From: Streptomyces exfoliatus
Lineage (GTDB): Bacteria; Actinomycetota; Actinomycetes; Streptomycetales; Streptomycetaceae
Direction of reading: 5' to 3'
NCBI RefSeq assembly: GCF_000725545.1
Contig: NZ_JNZP01000002.1
Location: 124,001-188,000 of the forward strand
Length of the DNA: 64,000 nucleotides
The notes below the pieces were generated by a model. That model did no database searches. It worked only from the letters and a program-made list of their open reading frames with translations, and was not told where the DNA came from. How positions within the stretch are numbered: the stretch's first letter is position 1; each line of letters opens with the position of its first letter. The position numbers and the translations under genes were made by a program. Positions 1 through 7,820 of the stretch are shown here, one piece after another.

Positions 1-491
1 GCGGGGACGAGACCGAGCAGCGCCGTCGGTTCCACGGCGGCCAGGGCGACGAGCACCAGGGGTGGCACGGTCAGGGTGATGAGGAGCTGGGGCAGGTAGC
101 GGGAGACGTAGGCGTCGACGCCCTCGACGCCGTCGACGAGGGTGGTGCGGACGGCTCCGGCCCGCGCGGTGGTCAGGTGGGCGGGGCCCAGGCGGCCCAG
201 GTGGGCGAGGAGTTCGTCCCGCAGGGCCACCCGGACCTCTGCCCCGGCGCGGGTGGCGGTGCGCCGCTGCCAGGTGCCGAGCCCCGCGCGGGCGGTGACG
301 ACGGCGAGCACCCCGGCCAGCAGCCAGGGGACTTGTCCGGTGTGACCGCGGGCGAGGTGGGCGAGTGCGACGGCCAGCAGGACCGCCTGTCCCAGGTGGG
401 TGAGGGTCACGGCACCTTGCAGGAGGGTGGCGGTGAGCAGCGGGCGCCGGGCGCGGAGGGCGGCGCGGCGCAGCTCGGGGTGGACGATCAT
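1..491 (-). CDS. ABC exporter half, CydD-like, N-terminal fragment (runs off window start)
   Basis: This is the first ~163 residues of an ABC transporter whose remainder lies before base 1. The visible part is a membrane domain: a basic N-terminus, hydrophobic segments near residues 18-47 and 53-68, and a YVSRYLPQ stretch typical of the CydD/thiol-exporter type of fused permease-ATPase. The ATG at 491 follows a GAGGAG ribosome site, 67 bases after the stop of the nitroreductase gene, so it probably closes the RiPP operon. From context I infer export of the modified peptide, but a plain CydDC pair cannot be excluded because the ATPase domain and partner are not visible. Confidence 0.75.
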   Translation of the reverse strand, partial: MIVHPELRRAALRARRPLLTATLLQGAVTLTHLGQAVLLAVALAHLARGHTGQVPWLLAGVLAVVTARAGLGTWQRRTATRAGAEVRVALRDELLAHLGRLGPAHLTTARAGAVRTTLVDGVEGVDAYVSRYLPQLLITLTVPPLVLVALAAVEPTALLGLVP

Positions 492-558
492 GCGGTGTTC
501 TCCTCGTCGGCGTGGAGGGTGCCCGAGTGGTGTCTTGTCGATCAGTCGGGTCGTCGGA

Positions 559-1731
559 TCAGCGGCCGCGAGCCCGGTCCGACCGGCGGGACGACCCCAG
601 GGCCAGGCCGTGGACGATCCAGTCCTGGCCGGGTGGGGCGCCGAGCGCCGCGCCGAGGTCGGCCTGCTGCCAGGAACCCACGGGCCGGGCGGCGAGGCCG
701 TGGCGCCTGGCGGTGACATGGGCGAGGTGGACGGCGAGTCCGGCCCGCAGGTGGGTGCGGCGGATGTGCGCGTCGTCGGAGTCCGCGGGGCAGCCGCGGG
801 CGAGCAGGACGGCGCCCGCGTCCGCGATCCAGGCCTGGCCCGCCGCCCAGGCCGCGAGCGTCGGGCGGGCCTCGCCTGCGGCGCACCGCCGTGGTGCCGC
901 GCCGTCGGGGGCCGGTTCCATCAGGCCGGGCTCGGGGCCGCCGACGGCGGCGCACCAGCGCAGGTCGCCGCCGCCCGACCGGACGGCGGTGGCGAGGACC
1001 GCCCGCAGCGCCTCGGGGCTCGGGGTGCCGCTGAGCGGCGGCGGGTCGCTCCGGCGGGCGAGCAGCTCCTCGGACGTGGGCGCGCCGTACGGCGGGCGGT
1101 CGGGCCGGCGGGCCGGGCCCGGCGGGGGAACGCGTACGGCGGCGAGGGGGCTCGTCGTGTGTCCGTCGAGCCGGAGTCCGGGCTCCGCCGTCCCCAGCGC
1201 CCGGGCCGCGAGGAGCAGCGCCGCGGCGGCGTGTCCGGTGTCGAGGAGGAGGAGCGGCATGGCGCGGTGGCCGTAGTGGGAGGCCGTGCGCCGTGCGGTG
1301 ACGGAGAGTTCGGCGGTCAGGCCCGGCGGCGTGCCGTCGGGCTCCTCGCCGAGGCGGTGGACGCGGTGGCGCAGTGGGTCGTAGCCGTAGCGGCCGGGGG
1401 GCAGCGAGCAGCCGGCGCCCACGACGAGTGCGGTGTCCACCGGGTGCAGGGCGCCTGCGGAGGCTGCCGGCCGCAGCCTTCCCGAGTCGTCCGACGCGGC
1501 CAGGGAGAGCCGCAGCAGGGCCCGCACATCGAGCTCCGCCGGGCCGCCCTCCGGGATCGTCAGCGGTGGCCCCGGCCAGGCGGGGACGGCCGGTCCCGCG
1601 GGTGTGTCGGGGCCGGGGCGGCGCGGGGAGCGGGCGAGGGCGAGGGCGGCGGTGAGGTTCTCGGGGTACGGGTCGGGGCGATGGGCGGCCACCGGGCGGC
1701 GCACGTCGGGGTGTTCCACGGTGGTCCTCAC
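559..1731 (-). CDS. SagB-like nitroreductase-family dehydrogenase of an azol(in)e RiPP pathway
   Basis: A 390-residue FMN-dependent nitroreductase-family protein. Residues near 60-110 carry the RPAASAGALHPVD stretch followed by PPGRYGYDP, the pattern of SagB/thiopeptide dehydrogenases. The C-terminus (GLAARPVGSWQQ, then GAPPGQDWIVHGLALG) looks like the end of a second nitroreductase lobe, so two half-domains seem fused. In such pathways the enzyme oxidises azolines to azoles. It starts at GTG 1731, overlapping the YcaO stop by GTGA, which indicates translational coupling. A longer same-frame opening upstream lies antisense to nothing but inside the YcaO gene and is not the true start. Confidence 0.85.
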   Translation of the reverse strand: MRTTVEHPDVRRPVAAHRPDPYPENLTAALALARSPRRPGPDTPAGPAVPAWPGPPLTIPEGGPAELDVRALLRLSLAASDDSGRLRPAASAGALHPVDTALVVGAGCSLPPGRYGYDPLRHRVHRLGEEPDGTPPGLTAELSVTARRTASHYGHRAMPLLLLDTGHAAAALLLAARALGTAEPGLRLDGHTTSPLAAVRVPPPGPARRPDRPPYGAPTSEELLARRSDPPPLSGTPSPEALRAVLATAVRSGGGDLRWCAAVGGPEPGLMEPAPDGAAPRRCAAGEARPTLAAWAAGQAWIADAGAVLLARGCPADSDDAHIRRTHLRAGLAVHLAHVTARRHGLAARPVGSWQQADLGAALGAPPGQDWIVHGLALGSSRRSDRARGR

Positions 1732-3107
1732 ATGTGCGGCGGAGGCGCGAGGGTGAAGTCCTCGGGCGCGTGCGGCGCGGTCGGCCGCCAGCCGCGCCGG
1801 ACGGCTTCGACCGCGAGCCTGGGGCAGCCGAAGTAGCCGAAGGCGGCGGGGGCGTTGGGGAGGAGTCCTGAGACGAGGACCCGGGCCACCCGCAGGGACG
1901 TCTCGGCCACGTCCTCGGTGGTCAGGTCGAAGGTCATGAGGCGGTGGCCCCCGGTGCGCAGCGCGCGCTCGAGGCGTTCGCGGCTGCCGGGTTCCACCGC
2001 GTCGACGGGAACGGTTCCGTGGGCGGGTGCGGTGAACCGCCGGGCCTCGGCGGCCATCCGCCCGTCCAGCCACACCTGTACGTGCGCGCCCAGGTCCCGT
2101 ACGTGCTCGAACCGCTCGCCGCAGGCGTCGAGGTAGCGGCCGTCGGCGCGGTGCTCCAGGTAGAGCCCGCGGGCCAGCAGGCCGGCCTCGACGGCTTGGA
2201 AGACCCAGCCGTCGGGGTCGGTCAGGCCCTGGGTGAAGACCCAGGTGTGGACGGCTTCGAGCACCGCCTTGCGGGCGGCCTCCGCGGGGTCGTACTTGCA
2301 GGCGAACCCGGCCGCGTACAGGCCGAGTCGAGGGTCGTGGACGAGCGCGGCCATGCACGGGGCGAACTCGGAGGGCATCTCCACGAGGTGGACGTCGAGC
2401 GCGGATCCGGCCAGGTCGTCGAGGAGGCCGGGGACACTGGCCGGGTCGATGCCGCGGGTCGGCCCGTCGAGGTGCCACCACAGTTCCAGGGCGTCGCGTT
2501 CGACGACCTCCAGGAGGCCGCGCTCGACGGCGTCGTCGAGTCCCTGCCCGGTGGCGATGCCCGCGTAGTTGAGGTGGTGGGTGCGGGGCAGCTCCCGCAG
2601 CTCGCCCTGGCGCCAGTTGAGATGGGTGAGGGCGACGGGTGCCCAGACCTCCGCCGTCCGCCCGTCGGGCAGCCGTTCGGTGCCGCGTGTCCACAGGGAC
2701 GGGGTGTCGGCGGTCAGGCGGCGGTAGGGGAACTTCTCGCGGGTGTACTGCCATGGCGCGTACGCGGGCAGGTCGTCCGGGCCGTAGAGCCGCAGGCCCT
2801 TGTCGGCCAGCTCGGCGGCGGTGGCGCGCAGGGGGGCGTCGGGGTGACCGGCCGGCGGCACGCGGTTGCCGCAGTACCGCTCGATCCCCTCGGCTATCGC
2901 GGCGACACGGGCCTGTTCGGGGTCGCCGAAGGTGGTGCCGAGTGACACCCGGTCGGCGGGCCACAGGCCCAGTCTGCGGGCGTCGGATATCTCGGCGGTG
3001 AGCGCGGTGTAGCGGGGTGGGGCGCCCGCGGGGTGCTCGACGGGCTTGACCTTGCGGACGATGCCGCAGACGGGGTCGACGAGTGCTTCCAACGGCAGCG
3101 CCGTCAT
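1728..3107 (-). CDS. YcaO-domain cyclodehydratase (TOMM/azoline-forming)
   Basis: A 459-residue YcaO protein, which in this family uses ATP to phosphorylate the peptide backbone and close Ser/Thr/Cys side chains into azolines. Visible family features are the E73-G-I-E76-R77 helix, the acidic stretch ERGLLEVVERDALELWW at about 195-211, KAVLEAVHTW further on, and a proline-rich terminus (LAPPPHM). Azoline-forming YcaOs typically end in such a Pro motif. It lacks its own leader-binding domain, consistent with the separate E1-like protein two genes upstream. The ATG overlaps the preceding stop (ATGA), and the stop overlaps the next start. An amidine- or thioamide-forming YcaO is less likely given the dehydrogenase. 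Confidence 0.92.
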   Translation of the reverse strand: MTALPLEALVDPVCGIVRKVKPVEHPAGAPPRYTALTAEISDARRLGLWPADRVSLGTTFGDPEQARVAAIAEGIERYCGNRVPPAGHPDAPLRATAAELADKGLRLYGPDDLPAYAPWQYTREKFPYRRLTADTPSLWTRGTERLPDGRTAEVWAPVALTHLNWRQGELRELPRTHHLNYAGIATGQGLDDAVERGLLEVVERDALELWWHLDGPTRGIDPASVPGLLDDLAGSALDVHLVEMPSEFAPCMAALVHDPRLGLYAAGFACKYDPAEAARKAVLEAVHTWVFTQGLTDPDGWVFQAVEAGLLARGLYLEHRADGRYLDACGERFEHVRDLGAHVQVWLDGRMAAEARRFTAPAHGTVPVDAVEPGSRERLERALRTGGHRLMTFDLTTEDVAETSLRVARVLVSGLLPNAPAAFGYFGCPRLAVEAVRRGWRPTAPHAPEDFTLAPPPHM

Positions 3108-4591
3108 CGCAGGATCTCCTTGGCGGGGTCGGTGGGGGCGGGGCGGGACGGGAGGACGTGCAGGCTCAGCGCCACGCTCTCGGGGTCGACTTTCCGCCCG
3201 GAGGCGAGCAGCCGGTCGGCCGTCACCGGGTCGTCCCCGCTGTGGGGGTTACGGGCGTGGGCCGGGAAATGGTGTCCGGCGATCTCGAGGCGGAGTCGGG
3301 TGCCGGCCCGCAGCCGCCGCGCGATCCGGCCGAGCTCGACCGTGAACCCGGCTTCGCGGCCGGCCGGTTCCTGGCGCCGCAGGACACCGAGGGCGAGGCG
3401 CTCGGCCGTTCCCTCCGGTGTGAGGGCGACGAGGCGGACGGCCCAGTCGGCGGACGGCGTGTCAGCCGTGGCCCGCAGCCGTACCCGTACCGGCCCGACG
3501 GCGTCGAGCGGACGCGGCAGCGGCGCGGTGGCGAGCAGGCAGCGGTCGGACGGTCCCCCGGTGGGTACGGCGAGGTCGTCGGAGCGGACCGGGCGGTCGG
3601 GATCGGCGGTGAATGCGGCGCCGCGCAGCAGCCGCAGCCGCTGGGTGCGCGGTTCGCCCTCGGCGGCGGCGGGCAGCCACAGGTCCGCGCCGCCGAGCGC
3701 CACCGCCCCGTGGCGGCCGGAGGTGAGGTCGCCGGTCAGGGCGCGGCGGGCCCATCGCACGTACAGCTCGCCGAGGCCCAGCCGGTGGGCCGGGCCCGCG
3801 CCGGGGCCGGGCGCGGCGACGAGTCCGTGCCCCCAGGGGCCGAGGAGCAGTCGTGCCGAGGGACCGCCCCAGGTGTGCCACAGGGCGAGGGTGTCCTCGG
3901 TGAAGTGGTCGTGGTGGCCGCCGACCGCGAGCAGCGGCATGCCGGCCCGCGCGGCCCCCGCCGTGAGACGGCCGCGGTCGTCGTGCCGCCACAGCTCCGC
4001 CCAGGAGGGCAGGCTTCGGCCCAGCCGCTCGGGGAGGCCGGTGAGCGGCAGGTGGGCGAGCAGGCCGGGGTCCGCCGCCAGGGCCTCGGCGAGCGCGCCG
4101 TCGTCGGAGTCCCGGCGGTCGCCGTGGGCGGCCCACCATCCGACGCGGCTCAACAGTCTTTCCACACCTGAGGGTTCGCGGGCGGTCTCCGCGGCGCCGA
4201 GCGCGGGCACGGCGGCGATGACGGCGTCGGGCCGCGCCTCCCGGTCCGCGTCGAGGGCGAGGGTGAGGGCGCAGTGCGCGGCGTAGGAGGCGCCGACGGC
4301 GACGAACCGTCCGTCGCTCCACGGCTGCCGGCGGATCCATCGGGCGGTCACGGCACCGTCGGCGGCCTCGTTCTCGTACGGCCGCCACTCCCCCGGCGAG
4401 GCGAACCGGCCGCGTACGTCCTGGACGACGGCGGCGAAGCCCCGGCGGGCCCAGCCGCGCGCTTCCGCCAGGTGCCGGGCACGGTGGTAGGGGGTGCGGA
4501 TGAGGACGGCGGGGAAGGGCCCCGCGCCTTCGGGGAGTCGCAGGTCCGTGGCGAGGTCTTCGGCGACCGGGGCCGTACGGAAGGACGTCAT
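3104..4591 (-). CDS. CocE/NonD (S15) family alpha/beta hydrolase
   Basis: A 495-residue hydrolase of the CocE / X-Pro dipeptidyl-peptidase family. A candidate triad is visible: nucleophile S102 in VGASYAA, acid D228 in GGHHDHF, and H255 in LGPWGHG. A C-terminal jelly-roll region follows, with sequence like LDAVGPVRVRLRATAD. There is no signal peptide, so it should be cytoplasmic. Its position between the leader-binding protein and YcaO, with ATGA overlaps on both sides, suggests a step in peptide maturation, such as removal of the leader or of the acidic tail; that role is inferred. Ester or amide hydrolysis of another substrate is possible. Confidence 0.85.
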   Translation of the reverse strand: MTSFRTAPVAEDLATDLRLPEGAGPFPAVLIRTPYHRARHLAEARGWARRGFAAVVQDVRGRFASPGEWRPYENEAADGAVTARWIRRQPWSDGRFVAVGASYAAHCALTLALDADREARPDAVIAAVPALGAAETAREPSGVERLLSRVGWWAAHGDRRDSDDGALAEALAADPGLLAHLPLTGLPERLGRSLPSWAELWRHDDRGRLTAGAARAGMPLLAVGGHHDHFTEDTLALWHTWGGPSARLLLGPWGHGLVAAPGPGAGPAHRLGLGELYVRWARRALTGDLTSGRHGAVALGGADLWLPAAAEGEPRTQRLRLLRGAAFTADPDRPVRSDDLAVPTGGPSDRCLLATAPLPRPLDAVGPVRVRLRATADTPSADWAVRLVALTPEGTAERLALGVLRRQEPAGREAGFTVELGRIARRLRAGTRLRLEIAGHHFPAHARNPHSGDDPVTADRLLASGRKVDPESVALSLHVLPSRPAPTDPAKEILR

Positions 4592-5658
4592 CCGTCCGTC
4601 TTCGGCGTCGGTGAGCCGTCGGACGGCGGCGCTGACTTCGACGTCGGTGAACCGCCGGACAGCGGCGTCGGCTTCGGCGTCGGTGAACCGCCGGACAGCG
4701 GCGCCGGCTTCGGCGTCGGTGAACCGCCGGACAGCGGCGCCTGCTTCGACGTCGGTGAACCGCCGGACAGCGGCGCCTGCTTCGACGTCGGTGAACCGCC
4801 GGACAGCGGCGCCGGCTTCGGCGTCGGCGCGACGGCGGGGACCGGTAGGACCGGGTGTGCGGTGACGGTCAGCGTGCGCAGGTCCACCTGCCGGAGCCGG
4901 CGCCGGGCCGGGAGCCCGGCCGCGTCCGGGGTTCCGGTGGCCCACCGGCCGAGGTCGTCGGCGAGCAGGGCCGCGAGCAGCGCGGCCTCGGGTACGCCGA
5001 GCGGGACGGGCGCGCCCGTCGTACGGGGCCCGTCCCAGTAGGCCGCGAGTTCGCGGTGGGCGGGGGTGGCGGCGAGCCGGCGGGCCCTGACGTGGGCCGA
5101 GGTGACGTCGCCGGGAGCGGCGGCGAGGGGTTCGACGTACGCCTGCCAGCCTTCGCGGTGGCAGCGCAGCCAGGCCACTCCGTGCGCGGGCAGCCGGTCG
5201 GCGGCCTCCCACAGCCCGTCGGGTACGGGTCCGTCGAGGCACCACACGACGGCGGCGGGGTCTCCGTCGAGCAGGTCGTCCATCCGTGCCGGTGCCCCCT
5301 CGGGTGCGGTCACGGCGGGGGTGGTACGGGGCTCGGCGCCCAGGGCGGCGAGGTGCGAGGCCAGCGGCCGGGTGAGTACGGGGTCGCCGAGGAGCCTGAT
5401 GTCCCGGCGGCCGGCGGGCCACGGCGTGCACCGCGGCTCCTCCGCGAGGTATCCGGCCTCCTCGAAGGCCCTTACGACGCGGTGCAGTTCCTCGTCCGTA
5501 TGGGTCGCGCCTGTGCCGGAGAGCAGGGCGAGCAGGGCGCTCTCGTCCGCCGCCCCGGTCCTGACGCTGAGGAACTCCCCCTCGGCGGTGCGGACGGCGA
5601 GGCCGCGCCCGGGAACGGTGACGACTTCGACTCCGGGGACGAGCCGGTTGCGGGGCAC
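4588..5658 (-). CDS. TOMM leader-peptide-binding, E1/ThiF-like partner protein with repetitive tail
   Basis: 356 residues. The N-terminal ~80 residues (short beta strands, then THTDEELHRVVRAFEEAGYL) resemble an RRE-type leader-binding winged helix. Residues ~90-130 (IRLLGDPVLTRPLASHLAALGAE) match the degenerate nucleotide-fold part of the bacteriocin cyclodehydratase partner proteins that present the precursor to YcaO. The last ~75 residues are six 12-residue repeats of the form APLSGGSPTxKx. GTG 5658 is chosen because AGGAGG lies six bases upstream; an in-frame opening reaching 5940 would run through the hairpin and precursor gene. The stop overlaps the hydrolase start. Confidence 0.82.
   Translation of the reverse strand: MPRNRLVPGVEVVTVPGRGLAVRTAEGEFLSVRTGAADESALLALLSGTGATHTDEELHRVVRAFEEAGYLAEEPRCTPWPAGRRDIRLLGDPVLTRPLASHLAALGAEPRTTPAVTAPEGAPARMDDLLDGDPAAVVWCLDGPVPDGLWEAADRLPAHGVAWLRCHREGWQAYVEPLAAAPGDVTSAHVRARRLAATPAHRELAAYWDGPRTTGAPVPLGVPEAALLAALLADDLGRWATGTPDAAGLPARRRLRQVDLRTLTVTAHPVLPVPAVAPTPKPAPLSGGSPTSKQAPLSGGSPTSKQAPLSGGSPTPKPAPLSGGSPTPKPTPLSGGSPTSKSAPPSDGSPTPKTDG
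4600..4835. repeat. 36-bp tandem repeat, six units plus a partial, inside a coding region
   Basis: Six near-identical 36-bp units start at 4600, 4636, 4672, 4708, 4744 and 4780, with a truncated seventh from 4816. Each encodes one APLSGGSPTxKx segment of the leader-binding protein tail. Divergence is mainly at the G/A of the unit start and in the last three bases, and the 4600 unit is the most diverged. There are no spacers, so this is a coding minisatellite and not CRISPR. Confidence 0.95.
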
Positions 5659-5692
5659 GACGATCCTCCTGACGGCGGGGCTTGGGATGGGC

Positions 5693-5726
5693 GTGGGCCC
5701 GCCCGAAAGGCGACGGGCGGGCCCAC
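5693..5726. terminator. Strong hairpin between RiPP precursor and modification genes
   Basis: Perfect 13-bp arms (5693-5705 and 5714-5726), almost all G/C, with an 8-base loop. It lies 25 bases after the precursor stop and before the ribosome site of the leader-binding protein gene. This layout usually gives partial termination or 3'-end protection, so the short precursor mRNA is more abundant than the enzyme mRNA. Confidence 0.85.
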
Positions 5727-5750
5727 GGTCGAGGGTGGTGAGCCCCTCGC

Positions 5751-5864
5751 TTACTCCTCGGTGTCCTCGAAGGGGTTCTCGACGAGCGCGTTGGAGTGGG
5801 AAGCCGAGTCGTGGGCCAGCTGACCCGGGTCGGCGATCGGGGCGAAGATCTGCTCGTTGTCCAT
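5751..5864 (-). CDS. RiPP precursor peptide, 37 residues
   Basis: A short gene with an AAGGAG ribosome site five bases before ATG 5864 and a TAA stop. The peptide begins MDNEQIFAPIADPGQ, has a centre HDSASHS (residues 18-24), then NALVENPF, and ends in an acidic EDTEE. It contains no Cys; modifiable residues are S20, S22, S24 and T35. Its place directly before the leader-binding protein, with a hairpin between them, is the classic precursor position. I expect the N-terminal half to be leader and the His/Ser-rich part the core. The acidic tail may be a follower removed later. It is unlike any precursor I can name. Confidence 0.8.
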   Translation of the reverse strand: MDNEQIFAPIADPGQLAHDSASHSNALVENPFEDTEE

Positions 5865-5920
5865 GAACTCTCCTTGTTCGTAAGGGAGATGCGGCGTTCG
5901 GTCGAGCGCCGTGATCGACA

Positions 5921-6793
5921 CTAATGGATGTGATTTTCATTTTCTATAGCGGCGAAGGTGGCCAGAGGGTGATCTGGGTAACACACGGGCCAGCCGCCCT
6001 CGGGGTCCACGCCGACCCGGCCGGCCACCTTCAGGACGTCCGCAAGCAGCGCCGGTGTGACGACCTCCTTCGGCGTTCCGTCGGCCACCACGCGGCCCTC
6101 GCGCAGGGCGACGACGCGTTCGGCGAACCGGGCGGCGTGGGCCAGGTCGTGCAGCACCATCACCACGGTGAGGCCGCGCTCCTCGCGCAGCCGGACCACC
6201 GTCTGCAGCACGTCGAGCTGGTGGTGCAGGTCCAGATAGGTGGTCGGCTCGTCGAGCAGCAGGACCCGGGTGTCCTGGGCGAGCGCCATCGCGAGCCGCA
6301 CCCGCTGCCGCTCTCCCCCGGACAGCGCGTCCACGTCCCGGTCGGCCCACTGCTCCACGCCGACGTCACGCAGCGCCCGGTGCACCACGGGGTCGTCGCC
6401 CTCGCGCAGCATGCCCAGCGGGCCCCGCGCCGCGTATCGCCCCTGCCGCACCAGATGGCGGACCGTCAACCCCGGTACGGCCGGGGCGGACTGGTGCAGC
6501 AGGGCCACTCTGGCCGCTGTGGCACGCCGGGAGAGTCCGGCGAGGTCGTCCCCGCCGAGCAGCACCCGCCCCCGGCCCGGCCGGAGCAGTCCGGCGGCCA
6601 GCCGCAACAGGGTCGACTTCCCGCAACCGTTGAGGCCGATCAGGGCGGTCAGTTCGCCCGGTCTCACGGTCAGGTCGACGCCCCGCAGGACGGGCCGCGC
6701 GGGGTAGCCGAAGTGGACCCCCTCGACCTGGATGCCCATGGACTGCGCCTGGGGCTGGGAGTGGGACCGGGGCTGGGAGTGGGAATGGGTCAT
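5921..6793 (-). CDS. Metallophore/heme-type ABC importer ATPase (FecE-like)
   Basis: A 290-residue cytoplasmic ATPase with Walker A GLNGCGKST, signature LSGGERQR, Walker B VLLLDEPT and H-loop MVLHDLAH. It belongs to the FecCD-type siderophore/B12 importer class and powers the two permeases just upstream. ATG 6793 follows GGAGGA. The N-terminal ~19 residues are an unusual Ser/His/Gln tract (MTHSHSQPRSHSQPQAQS), and the C-terminus ends IENENHIH. Both add histidines at the ends of the protein, and the tail codons also contain the operator-like sequence before the precursor gene. A metal-sensing or metal-binding role for these ends is speculation. Confidence 0.93.
   Translation of the reverse strand: MTHSHSQPRSHSQPQAQSMGIQVEGVHFGYPARPVLRGVDLTVRPGELTALIGLNGCGKSTLLRLAAGLLRPGRGRVLLGGDDLAGLSRRATAARVALLHQSAPAVPGLTVRHLVRQGRYAARGPLGMLREGDDPVVHRALRDVGVEQWADRDVDALSGGERQRVRLAMALAQDTRVLLLDEPTTYLDLHHQLDVLQTVVRLREERGLTVVMVLHDLAHAARFAERVVALREGRVVADGTPKEVVTPALLADVLKVAGRVGVDPEGGWPVCYPDHPLATFAAIENENHIH
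5925..5939. promoter_or_regulatory. Zur-box-like operator upstream of the precursor gene
   Basis: TGGATGTGATTTTCA matches 12 of 15 positions of the Fur-family 7-1-7 repeat TGAAAATGATTTTCA that I recall for actinobacterial Zur sites. One half is perfect and the other degenerate. It lies about 60 bases before the precursor start, within the last codons of the ATPase gene, in a conspicuously A/T-rich patch of a very G/C-rich region. It would let a metal repressor control the RiPP genes separately from the importer. Confidence 0.5.
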
Positions 6794-6812
6794 GCTCTGT
6801 CCTCCGTCGACT

Positions 6813-7820
6813 TCAGAACGTTCGGCCCGGCACACGGCGCACGACGACCAGCAGCAGGGCCGCCCCGAGGCAGGCGGTGAGTGCTCCCACCGGCAGCGTG
6901 AGCCGTCCGGAATCGAGCGCCACCGCCAGCAGCCGCGAGGACAGCTGCGCCGCGGCGTCCGCCCCGCACACCACGACAGCGCCCGTCAGGGCGGCGCCGG
7001 GAAGGGTCACCCGCAGGTCCGCGCCGAAGAGGGCCACGGCCAGATGCGGCACGAGCAGACCCACGAAGCCGAGCGCTCCGACGGCCGCCACGGCACCCGC
7101 CGTCAGCGCCACCGCGCACAGCAGGGCGAGGGAGCGGGCCCTCCCCGCGGAGAGGCCGGCGGCCAGGGCGATGTCGTCACCGCAGCGCAGCAGGGTCAAC
7201 GGCCCGGCGAGCAGCCACGCGGCGACCCCCCAGACGAGCGCCCAGGGCCACAGCAGATGCCAGTGCTCCCACACGCGACCCTCCGTCGTGCCCACCAGCC
7301 ACTGCACGACGCTGCCGAGTTCGCCCGGCTTCACGAGCAGCACCATGGCGGTGAACCCGCCGAGCACCGCCGACACCAGCACGCCGTGCACGGCGGTCCG
7401 CGCCGGGTCGCCGCCCCCACGGCCCACGAGCAGCCACAGCAGCAGCGCCCCGGCGCAGCCGCCGGCACAGGCGGCGAGCACCACGGCCAGGGGCGAGTCC
7501 CATCCGGCGAGCCCGAGGGCCGTCGCGGTCACGGCACCGAGGACCGCCCCCGGCGTCACGCCCGTCACCTCCGGTCCCGCGAGGGGGTTGCGCAGCGCGG
7601 ACTGCAGGACGAGCCCGGCCACGGCGAGGGACGCGCCCGCACCGAGGGCCACCAGCATCCTGGGCAGCCGCAGCCGGAGCAGGATGTGACGCTCCGTCGC
7701 GTCACCACCCCCGCCGAGGACGTCCCAGACCGCACCTGGGGTCATGCCACGCCCGGCGACGAGTTCCAACCCCGCGCACACGGCGGCCAGGACCGCGAGC
7801 AACACGAAGCGTCGCTTCAC
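6813..7820 (-). CDS. FecCD-family metallophore permease (second subunit)
   Basis: 335 residues, almost entirely hydrophobic, about nine or ten membrane spans. It has family landmarks: LRLPRMLVALGAGASLAVAGLVLQSALRNPLAGPEVTGVTPGA near the start, GFVGLLVPHLAVALFG near the end, and LPVGALTACLGAALLLVVVRR at the C-terminus. GTG 7820 overlaps the stop of the other permease. The 19-base gap to the ATPase gene keeps them in one operon. Together the two permeases form the inner-membrane channel for the ligand brought by the lipoprotein. Confidence 0.93.
   Translation of the reverse strand: MKRRFVLLAVLAAVCAGLELVAGRGMTPGAVWDVLGGGGDATERHILLRLRLPRMLVALGAGASLAVAGLVLQSALRNPLAGPEVTGVTPGAVLGAVTATALGLAGWDSPLAVVLAACAGGCAGALLLWLLVGRGGGDPARTAVHGVLVSAVLGGFTAMVLLVKPGELGSVVQWLVGTTEGRVWEHWHLLWPWALVWGVAAWLLAGPLTLLRCGDDIALAAGLSAGRARSLALLCAVALTAGAVAAVGALGFVGLLVPHLAVALFGADLRVTLPGAALTGAVVVCGADAAAQLSSRLLAVALDSGRLTLPVGALTACLGAALLLVVVRRVPGRTF

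Noticed and set aside
559..2964. A continuous 801-codon frame suggesting a single protein upstream of and including the nitroreductase
   Set aside because: Its first half is the wrong frame of the YcaO gene (Arg/Pro-rich, no domain). The GTG at 1731 overlapping the YcaO stop explains the real start.
4600..4835. CRISPR-like array
   Set aside because: Units are contiguous with no spacers, and they encode a repeated protein segment.
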